Assembly: GCA_002386465.1 (NCBI GenBank)
Contig: DGIT01000077.1
Coordinates: forward strand, 1-13,014
Direction of reading: 5' to 3'
DNA length: 13,014 nt
Origin: Burkholderiales bacterium UBA4615
GTDB taxonomy: Bacteria > Pseudomonadota > Gammaproteobacteria > Burkholderiales > Burkholderiaceae_E
The notes beneath the pieces are model-generated. The model had not been told where the DNA came from and did no database searches. It was given only the letters and a program-made list of their open reading frames with translations. This document shows, one piece after another, positions 7,521 through 13,014 of this stretch. The first letter of the stretch is position 1; each line of letters opens with the position of its first letter. The position numbers and the translations under genes are program-made.

Positions 7521-8714
7521 ATGATGCTCGCAGAAGGCATTCTCGATCTTCAGTCGGAAATCCAGGCCATTCGCAGGGACATCCACGCCCACCCCGAACT
7601 GCGCTTCGAGGAACACCGCACCGCGGCCCTTGTCGCCACGAAACTGCAGGCCTGGGGCCTGGAAGTCACCACCGGCATCGGCGGCACGGGCCTGGTTGGC
7701 ACGTTGCGCCGCGGCACGTCCACGCGTGCGGTGGGCTTGCGCGCCGACATGGACGCCCTGCCCCTGCAGGAGCACAACACCTTCGATCATGCCTCGAAGC
7801 ATCAGGGCCGCATGCACGCCTGTGGCCACGACGGTCACACCGCCATGTTGTTGGCTGGTGCCCGCTGGCTGTCGCTGCACGGGGGCTTCGACGGCATCGT
7901 GCACTTCATCTTTCAGCCTGCGGAAGAAGGCGGTGCGGGAGCACAAAAGATGATCGACGAAGGTCTCTTCGAGCGCTTTCCCTGCGAGGCGGTGTTTGGT
8001 GTGCACAACTGGCCGGGCTCGCCGGTCGGCACCATTGCCACCACGCCCGGCCCCATGATGGCCTCGTCAAATGAATTCTCGATCACCATCCGCGGCAAGG
8101 GCGGCCATGCGGCGCTGCCTCACACCAGTACCGATCCGGTGCTGGTCGCTACGCACTTGGTGCAGGCCCTGCAGTCGATCATCACCCGCAACAAAAAGCC
8201 GATCGACTCCGCGGTGCTTTCTGTCACCGAAATTCATGCGGGCGATGCCACCAACATCATTCCCGATACCGCCACCATCCGGGGCACGGTGCGCACGTTC
8301 ACAGTCGAAACCCTCGACCTGATCGAGTCGCGCATGCGCCAGCTCACCGAGCAGTTGCCGGTGGCCTTCGGCGCGACCGGGGCCCTGCACTTTCATCGTA
8401 ACTATCCGCCCACCATCAACGATCCCGAGCAGGCGGCCTTCGCCGCATCGGTGGCCCGGGAACTGGTCGGTGATGCGAACGTGCACGCCAACTGCGAACC
8501 CACCATGGGCGCAGAAGACTTCTCGTTCATGCTGCTGGTCAAGCCGGGCTGCTATCTGTTCCTGGGTAACGGCGATGGCAGCCACCGCGAGATGGGCCAT
8601 GGCATCGGGCCATGCATGCTGCATAACCCCAGCTACGATTTCAACGATGAGCTCATTCCGCTGGGCGGCAGTTTCTGGGCACGGCTGGTGCAGCGCTTCC
8701 TTGCGCCCGCCTGA
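7521..8714 (+). CDS. M20 family amidohydrolase / peptidase (hippurate hydrolase-like)
   Basis: A 397-residue di-metal hydrolase of the M20D type (hippuricase, N-acyl-amino-acid and IAA-amino-acid hydrolases), which cleaves an amide between an acyl group and an amino acid. The metal ligands are all visible: Cys101 and His103 in HACGHDGH, Glu135/Glu136 in QPAEEGG, His162 in VHNWPG and His368 in LHNPSYDF. Further landmarks are GLRADMDALP (72-81), the dimerisation-domain GGHAALPH (194-201) and GAEDFSFM (330-337). No signal peptide is seen, so it acts in the cytoplasm. The start is the ATG at 7521 (ATG at 7524 also possible), agreeing with family N-termini; the frame is open further upstream but that part overlaps the divergent molybdoenzyme gene. 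The permease gene follows after about 35 bases, so the likely substrate is what the transporter brings in. The exact acyl group cannot be read from sequence. Confidence 0.93.
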   Translation: MMLAEGILDLQSEIQAIRRDIHAHPELRFEEHRTAALVATKLQAWGLEVTTGIGGTGLVGTLRRGTSTRAVGLRADMDALPLQEHNTFDHASKHQGRMHACGHDGHTAMLLAGARWLSLHGGFDGIVHFIFQPAEEGGAGAQKMIDEGLFERFPCEAVFGVHNWPGSPVGTIATTPGPMMASSNEFSITIRGKGGHAALPHTSTDPVLVATHLVQALQSIITRNKKPIDSAVLSVTEIHAGDATNIIPDTATIRGTVRTFTVETLDLIESRMRQLTEQLPVAFGATGALHFHRNYPPTINDPEQAAFAASVARELVGDANVHANCEPTMGAEDFSFMLLVKPGCYLFLGNGDGSHREMGHGIGPCMLHNPSYDFNDELIPLGGSFWARLVQRFLAPA

Positions 8715-8733
8715 ATTCGGCGCAGCTGATCTG

Positions 8734-8739
8734 AAGGAG
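8734..8739 (+). promoter_or_regulatory. Shine-Dalgarno sequence of dppB
   Basis: AAGGAG lies 8 bases before a GTG (8748) and 11 bases before the adjacent ATG (8751). The spacing favours the GTG, while codon preference and the usual family N-terminus (ML-F-IRRLL) favour the ATG. The two choices differ by one residue. Confidence 0.6.
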
Positions 8740-8750
8740 TCGGGCCGGTG

Positions 8751-9734
8751 ATGCTCGCGTTCGTCATCCGGCGCTTGCTGCAGGCGGTGGTCGTCATGGG
8801 CGTGGTGGCCTTCGTGGCCTTTTCGCTCTTTCAATTCGTGGGCGATCCGGTGGTGGCCATGCTCGGTCAGGACGCCACCGACGAGCAGCGTGCCGAACTG
8901 CGTCGTGACCTCGGGCTGGAAGACCCCATTCCGGTTCAGTTCGCTACTTTCGTGAAGCACGCGGTCCAGGGCGACTTCGGCCTGTCCTACCGGCAGGGGC
9001 GCAAGGTGTCCGAGCTGATCAAGGAGCGTCTGCCTGCCACGCTGGAGCTCTCCATGGCCGCCGCCGGCCTGGCGCTGCTCGTGGGCATCCCCATGGGGGT
9101 CTACACCGCCCTCAAGCGCAAGAGCTGGCTGGCCAATTTATTTCTGGCCATCTCCCTGGTGGGTGTGTCGTTGCCCACCTTTCTGATCGGCATCCTGCTG
9201 ATCCTGGTCTTTGCGGTCGTCCTGGGCTGGTTGCCCTCGTTCGGTCGCGGCGACACTGTCCAGCTGGGCTGGTGGTCCACGGGCCTGCTCACCCGCGACG
9301 GCTGGTCTCACCTGGTGCTGCCAGCCATCACGCTGGCGCTCTTTCAGATGACGCTGATCATGCGTCTGGTGCGCTCCGAGATGCTCGAAGTTTTGCGCAC
9401 CGACTACATCAAGTTTGCGCGCGCCCGCGGCCTGAGCGATCGTGCGGTCTATTTCGGGCATGCACTCAAGAACACGCTGGTGCCGGTCATCACCATCACC
9501 GGACTGCAGATCGGCGCCATCATTGCCTTTGCCATCATCACCGAGACGGTGTTCCAGTGGCCGGGGATGGGGCTGCTGTTCATCCAGTCGGTCCAGGCTG
9601 CAGACATTCCGATCATGGCGGCCTATCTGTGCCTGATCGCACTCATCTTCGTGGTCATCAATCTGCTGGTCGACCTGCTGTATTTCGTGGTCGATCCCCG
9701 CCTGCGCGTCGAGCGTCCCACCACGTCACACTGA
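8751..9734 (+). CDS. dppB: Dipeptide/oligopeptide ABC transporter permease, DppB type
   Basis: A 327-residue inner-membrane permease that pairs with the next gene to form the translocation channel of a peptide-type importer. The first hydrophobic helix (about 9-30) is followed by a periplasmic segment typical of DppB/OppB: DPVVAMLG, then an acidic/Arg-rich stretch ending RRDLGLEDPIPVQF (52-65) and GDFGLSYRQG. Five further membrane segments follow (about 99-120, 132-159, 185-206, 248-269, 287-312). The cytoplasmic EAA loop, which docks on the ATPase, is EMLEVLRTDYIKFARARGLS (210-229). The C-terminus ends in DPRLRVE, as usual. The gene belongs to an operon with the upstream M20 gene and the three transporter genes downstream. 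Close relatives include nickel and glutathione permeases, so the substrate is not fixed by this protein alone. Confidence 0.95.
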   Translation: MLAFVIRRLLQAVVVMGVVAFVAFSLFQFVGDPVVAMLGQDATDEQRAELRRDLGLEDPIPVQFATFVKHAVQGDFGLSYRQGRKVSELIKERLPATLELSMAAAGLALLVGIPMGVYTALKRKSWLANLFLAISLVGVSLPTFLIGILLILVFAVVLGWLPSFGRGDTVQLGWWSTGLLTRDGWSHLVLPAITLALFQMTLIMRLVRSEMLEVLRTDYIKFARARGLSDRAVYFGHALKNTLVPVITITGLQIGAIIAFAIITETVFQWPGMGLLFIQSVQAADIPIMAAYLCLIALIFVVINLLVDLLYFVVDPRLRVERPTTSH

Positions 9735-9745
9735 GCGTCTGAATC

Positions 9746-9771
9746 GTGTGGGCTGATCGTGGCCTGCACAC
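9746..9771 (+). other. Imperfect hairpin in the dppB-dppC gap
   Basis: GTGTG (9746-9750) pairs with CACAC (9767-9771) and GGC (9751-9753) with GCC (9762-9764), with a 2-base bulge and an 8-base loop. It lies in the only sizeable gap inside the transporter operon (68 bases). It could adjust mRNA stability or the relative yield of the two permeases, but no T-tract follows and the stem is modest. Confidence 0.22.
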
Positions 9772-9802
9772 CTGAGCCTGCCCATCCTTCAAGAGTCCGC
9801 CT

Positions 9803-10759
9803 GTGTCATCCGACTCCGCACCCACCGCCGCGCCACCCCTGCCCCCTTCGGCCTGGCAGCGCTTTCTCGACGGCGACGTCTTTCACAGCTTTCGCAACAA
9901 TCCGGTGGCCATCGGTGCAGCCATCGTGGCAGCCATCATGGTGCTGGGCGCGCTCTTTGCACCGCTGGTCTCGCCGCATGATCCCTTCGACCTGAAAACG
10001 CTCGACCTCAACAATTCGCTTTTTCCGCCTGCATGGACCGAAGCCGGTCAGCGGGCCTTTCCGCTGGGCACCGACGACCAGGGTCGCGATGTGCTCTCCA
10101 CCATTCTTTACGGCTCGCGCATTTCCCTGCTGGTAGGCCTGCTGTCGGTCGCTTTCGCCATGGTCATGGGCGTGAGCCTGGGGCTGCTGTCGGGCTATCT
10201 GGGCGGGCGTCTGGACGCCTTCATCATGCGCGTGGCCGATGTGCAGCTGTCCTTTCCAGCCATCCTGATTGCCCTGCTCATCAATGGTGTGGCGCGTGCG
10301 GCACTGCCCTCAAATGCCAACATGGATGCGCTCTCCATTGCCGTGCTGATTGGCTCGATCGGATTGGCCAACTGGGTGCAATATGCCCGCACGGTGCGCG
10401 GTTCCACGCTGGTTGAAAAGAACCGCGAATACGTACAGGCCGCGCGCGTGATCGGCGTCAAGCCGATGTCGATCATGCTGCGCCATGTACTGCCCAATGT
10501 GCTCGGGCCGGTTCTGGTCATTGCGACCATCAACGTGGCCACAGCCATCATCACCGAAGCCACGCTGTCGTTTCTGGGGGTGGGTGTGCCGCCCACCTCA
10601 CCTTCACTGGGCACCATGATCAACAACGGCAACAACTTTCTGTACTCGGGCGAATGGTGGCTCGTGGTCTTTCCGGGAGCCGCACTGATCGCTTTGTGCA
10701 TGTCGGTGAACCTGCTGGGCGACTGGCTGCGCGACGCGCTCAACCCGAAACTGCAATGA
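9803..10759 (+). CDS. dppC: Dipeptide/oligopeptide ABC transporter permease, DppC type
   Basis: A 318-residue partner permease. The N-terminal 20 residues are Pro/Ala/Ser rich and cytoplasmic, followed by FRNNPVAIGAAIV at the start of the first membrane helix (about 33-57). The DppC/OppC signature is clear: FPLGTDDQGRDVLS (86-99), then LYGSRISLLVGL. The EAA loop is EKNREYVQAARVIGVKP (205-221), followed by RHVLPNVLGPV. LSFLGVGVPP (255-264) and the C-terminal GDWLRDALNPKL complete the family pattern. The start is a GTG at 9803 with AAGAG 7 bases upstream; it lies 68 bases after dppB. Its stop overlaps the ATG of the next gene by ATGA, which suggests translational coupling. Confidence 0.95.
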   Translation: MSSDSAPTAAPPLPPSAWQRFLDGDVFHSFRNNPVAIGAAIVAAIMVLGALFAPLVSPHDPFDLKTLDLNNSLFPPAWTEAGQRAFPLGTDDQGRDVLSTILYGSRISLLVGLLSVAFAMVMGVSLGLLSGYLGGRLDAFIMRVADVQLSFPAILIALLINGVARAALPSNANMDALSIAVLIGSIGLANWVQYARTVRGSTLVEKNREYVQAARVIGVKPMSIMLRHVLPNVLGPVLVIATINVATAIITEATLSFLGVGVPPTSPSLGTMINNGNNFLYSGEWWLVVFPGAALIALCMSVNLLGDWLRDALNPKLQ

Positions 10760-11772
10760 GTTCACCTGACATGCGCACGACCCCTGAGGCGCCCCTGCTC
10801 GAAGTGCGCCATCTGCGCGTGGAATTTCCCACGCGTCGCGGCACGCTGCGCGCGATCGACGATGTGTCTTTCAGCATCGCGCCAGGCGAGGTGCTGGGCG
10901 TGGTGGGCGAATCAGGCGCCGGCAAGTCGCTCACGGGTGCCGCCATCATCGGATTGCTCGAGCCGCCCGGGCGCATTGCAGCCGGCGAGATCCTGCTCAA
11001 CGGCGAGCGGATCGATCGCCTTGACCCGGCACGCATGCGCCGCATTCGCGGCAAGGAAATCGGTGCCATCTTCCAGGATCCGCTCACCTCGCTCAATCCG
11101 CTCTACACGGTGGGTCGGCAACTGACTGAAACCATTCGCACGCATCTCGATCTGAATGCTGCGCAGGCCCGCGAACGCGCGGTTGAACTGCTGGCGTCCA
11201 CCGGCATCCCGGCCGCCGCCGCGCGCATCGACCACTATCCGCACCAGTTCTCGGGCGGCATGCGCCAGCGTGTGGTGATCGCGCTGGCACTGGCCGCCGA
11301 GCCCCGTCTCATCGTGGCCGATGAGCCCACCACCGCGCTGGATGTGTCGATCCAGGCGCAGATCATTGCACTGCTGAAAACGCTGTGCCGTGAGCGAGGG
11401 ACTGCGGTCATGCTGGTCACGCACGACATGGGTGTGATCGCCGAAACCGCCGACCGGGTCGCAGTCATGTATGCCGGGCGCATTGCCGAAATCGGTCCGG
11501 TGGCCGATGTCATTCATCGTCCCCGGCACCCGTACACCGTGGGGCTGATGGGCTCGATCCCCAAAGTGGGCGAGCACCGCACGCGCCTTGAGCAAATCGA
11601 CGGCGCGATGCCAAGACTGGGCGCCATTCCGCAAGGCTGCGCGTTCAACCCCCGCTGCCCGATGGCCTTCGACCACTGCCGCACCCATCGGCCCGAGCTC
11701 ATTGCAAGCGGAGCCACGCGCGCAGCCTGCTGGTTACTCGAAGACTCCCTGCAGCAGGACATCGCCCCATGA
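10756..11772 (+). CDS. dppD: Peptide ABC transporter ATP-binding protein, DppD type
   Basis: A 338-residue ATPase that with the next gene powers the importer from the cytoplasmic face. It contains Walker A GESGAGKS (51-58), Q-loop Gln107 in FQDPLTSLNP, signature SGGMRQR (166-172), Walker B LIVADEP (185-191), D-loop TALD and switch His223. The C-terminal oligo/dipeptide (HPY) domain begins at RHPYT (257-261) and carries a four-cysteine set: Cys295, 301, 308 and 325. Cysteines in this arrangement bind a [4Fe-4S] cluster in some characterised Dpp/Opp ATPases. The ATG at 10756 overlaps the dppC stop as ATGA; an ATG at 10771 is a less likely alternative. Its own stop overlaps dppF in the same manner, indicating coupled translation and roughly equal yield. 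Confidence 0.95.
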   Translation: MSSPDMRTTPEAPLLEVRHLRVEFPTRRGTLRAIDDVSFSIAPGEVLGVVGESGAGKSLTGAAIIGLLEPPGRIAAGEILLNGERIDRLDPARMRRIRGKEIGAIFQDPLTSLNPLYTVGRQLTETIRTHLDLNAAQARERAVELLASTGIPAAAARIDHYPHQFSGGMRQRVVIALALAAEPRLIVADEPTTALDVSIQAQIIALLKTLCRERGTAVMLVTHDMGVIAETADRVAVMYAGRIAEIGPVADVIHRPRHPYTVGLMGSIPKVGEHRTRLEQIDGAMPRLGAIPQGCAFNPRCPMAFDHCRTHRPELIASGATRAACWLLEDSLQQDIAP

Positions 11773-12974
11773 GCCTGATCGACCGTTTCGGCGAACACCT
11801 CGAGCGCGGCCGTGATGCCGGTGGCCCCGCAGGAGCGCTGGCATCGGCGCAATCACAGGTCACGCCATCCGCGGCCACACCGACGCCCTCCACGGCGCCG
11901 GCCCTGGCTGCAGGTGCCGACCGCTCTGCCAGCATCAGCCTGAAAAGCGCCCCGGGCGGAGCCGACACGGCCTCGCAACGCCCGGAGCCCTTGGTCGTGG
12001 TCGACGACATCGCCAAGTCCTTCGATGTGTCCGAGCCCTGGCTCAACCGCGTAATCGAGCGCAAGCCCCGCACCTTGCTGCGTGCGGTCGACGGGGTGAG
12101 TTTCGAGATTCCGCGCGGCCGCACCCTGGCCCTGGTCGGCGAATCGGGCTGTGGCAAATCAACGGTCGCACGCTTGCTGGTCGGTCTGTACACACCTTCG
12201 CGCGGTCGAGTGCATTTCGACGGCACCGACCTCTCCAGCCTGAGTCCTGCTGCGGCCCGTCCGCTGCGCGCTCAGATGCAGATGATCTTCCAGGACCCTT
12301 ATGCCAGCCTCAATCCACGCTGGAAGGTGGCTGACATCATTGCCGAGCCAATCCGCGTGCATCGGCTCATCACCTCGCCCGATGGCGTGCGGGCGCGCGT
12401 GGAGGCACTGCTGCGTCATGTAGGCCTGGCTGCTGCCGACGCCGAAAAATATCCGCACCAGTTTTCCGGGGGGCAGCGCCAACGTCTGTCCATCGCGCGG
12501 GCACTGGCTTCGCAGCCGCGCTTTCTGGTGTGCGATGAGCCCACCTCGGCACTCGACGTTTCGGTGCAGGCGCAGGTACTGAATCTCATGCGCGAGATTC
12601 AGCAGGCCGATGGCCTCACCTATCTCTTCATCTCGCACAATCTGGCCGTCGTTCATCATGTGAGCGATGAAGTCGGTGTGATGTACCTGGGGCGTATCGT
12701 CGAACTGGCGCCCAAGACCGTGCTCTTCGAGCGGCCACGCCATCCGTATACGCGCATGCTGCTGGACGCCATTCCCGATACCCGCATGAGCGGCTCGGCA
12801 CGCACGCCGGTGGCCGGTGAAGTGCCCAACCCTCTCAATCCGCCGCCGGGCTGCACGTTTCACCCGCGCTGTCCGCTGGCCAACGAGCGTTGTCGCTCAG
12901 AGCGACCGCTCTTGCAGATCCAGCCCGATGGCGCGAAAGTGGCGTGTCATGCCGTTGAAGAAGGCCGGAGCTGA
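11769..12974 (+). CDS. dppF: Peptide ABC transporter ATP-binding protein, DppF type, with low-complexity N-terminal insert
   Basis: A 401-residue ATPase, partner of the preceding gene; DppF proteins are usually about 320-350 residues. The excess lies at the N-terminus: after MSLIDRFGEHLERGR comes an Ala/Pro/Ser/Thr-rich stretch (about 16-72) before the ABC domain begins at LVVVDDIAKSF (75-85). The core is complete: Walker A GESGCGKST (124-132), Q-loop Gln175 in FQDPYASLNP, signature SGGQRQR (233-239), Walker B FLVCDEP (252-258), ALDVSVQAQ, switch His290. The HPY domain (RHPYT, 324-328) includes NPLNPPPGC and cysteines 362, 368, 375 and 393, the same spacing class as in DppD. The ATG at 11769 overlaps the dppD stop by ATGA. 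The insert keeps the frame and is more like a flexible linker than an error, but its role is unknown. Confidence 0.94.
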   Translation: MSLIDRFGEHLERGRDAGGPAGALASAQSQVTPSAATPTPSTAPALAAGADRSASISLKSAPGGADTASQRPEPLVVVDDIAKSFDVSEPWLNRVIERKPRTLLRAVDGVSFEIPRGRTLALVGESGCGKSTVARLLVGLYTPSRGRVHFDGTDLSSLSPAAARPLRAQMQMIFQDPYASLNPRWKVADIIAEPIRVHRLITSPDGVRARVEALLRHVGLAAADAEKYPHQFSGGQRQRLSIARALASQPRFLVCDEPTSALDVSVQAQVLNLMREIQQADGLTYLFISHNLAVVHHVSDEVGVMYLGRIVELAPKTVLFERPRHPYTRMLLDAIPDTRMSGSARTPVAGEVPNPLNPPPGCTFHPRCPLANERCRSERPLLQIQPDGAKVACHAVEEGRS

Positions 12975-12978
12975 GCCG

Positions 12979-13014
12979 ATGTCCCACGCCCCCCCCTGCG
13001 CGACGCACCCCATC
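12979..13014 (+). CDS. Possible start of the next operon gene (partial, 12 codons)
   Basis: An ATG at 12979 lies 5 bases after the dppF stop, with GGAG (12967-12970) 8 bases upstream, good spacing for a ribosome binding site. The visible codons read MSHAPPCATHPI and run off the right edge. No family can be recognised and the start does not look like a lipoprotein or Sec signal peptide, so there is no support for it being the missing substrate-binding protein. A run of eight C (12989-12996) falls in codons 4 to 6. Confidence 0.42.
   Translation, partial: MSHAPPCATHPI

Noticed and set aside
8067..8960. Minus-strand open frame of 297 codons
   Set aside because: It is antisense to the M20 and dppB genes, rich in His/Arg, and has no recognisable motif; a by-product of GC-rich third positions.
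1..13014. Search for CRISPR arrays, tRNA genes, insertion sequences, toxin-antitoxin pairs or phage genes
   Set aside because: No regularly spaced repeats, cloverleaf-like segments, transposase motifs or terminal inverted repeats were seen by eye; nearly all bases are covered by metabolic and transport genes.

Overview
The window is high-GC DNA with tightly packed, typically proteobacterial genes. The style of the FadD, DUF2126 transglutaminase and Dpp-type proteins suggests a betaproteobacterium, probably Burkholderiales. That placement is an inference from protein style; there is no rRNA or other marker here to confirm it. I see no insertion sequence, phage gene, tRNA, rRNA or CRISPR array.

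Left half, all on the minus strand. In transcription order (right to left) it holds: a large molybdopterin oxidoreductase with an N-terminal [4Fe-4S] motif (5253-7475); a HEXXH aminopeptidase-like lipoprotein (3996 to about 5171); after a 250-base gap, the long-chain acyl-CoA ligase fadD (2045-3745); and, 111 bases further, a transglutaminase-like/DUF2126 protein that runs off the left edge (1-1933). The fadD-transglutaminase gap contains a near-perfect palindrome (1953-1987) that no gene explains.

Right half, all on the plus strand. A 45-base divergent gap (7476-7520) leads into one compact operon: an M20-family amidohydrolase (7521-8714), two Dpp/Opp-type permeases (8751-9734 and 9803-10759) and two ATPases (10756-11772 and 11769-12974). 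The permease-ATPase and ATPase-ATPase joints are ATGA overlaps. A new reading frame with a well-placed GGAG begins at 12979 and leaves the window. It would be the next operon member.

How the genes fit together. The right half reads as an uptake-and-hydrolysis module: an ABC importer for peptides or acylated amino acids and a cytoplasmic M20 enzyme that cleaves the imported amide. The substrate-binding protein is not in the window, so the substrate cannot be named. The left half is a set of metabolic and housekeeping genes with no obvious shared pathway.

I did not find a clearly new multi-gene system. The more interesting items are the palindrome at 1953-1987, the very short divergent gap at 7476-7520, the single-subunit molybdoenzyme next to a lipoprotein peptidase, lineage-type low-complexity inserts in two proteins, and paired C-terminal four-cysteine motifs in both ABC ATPases.
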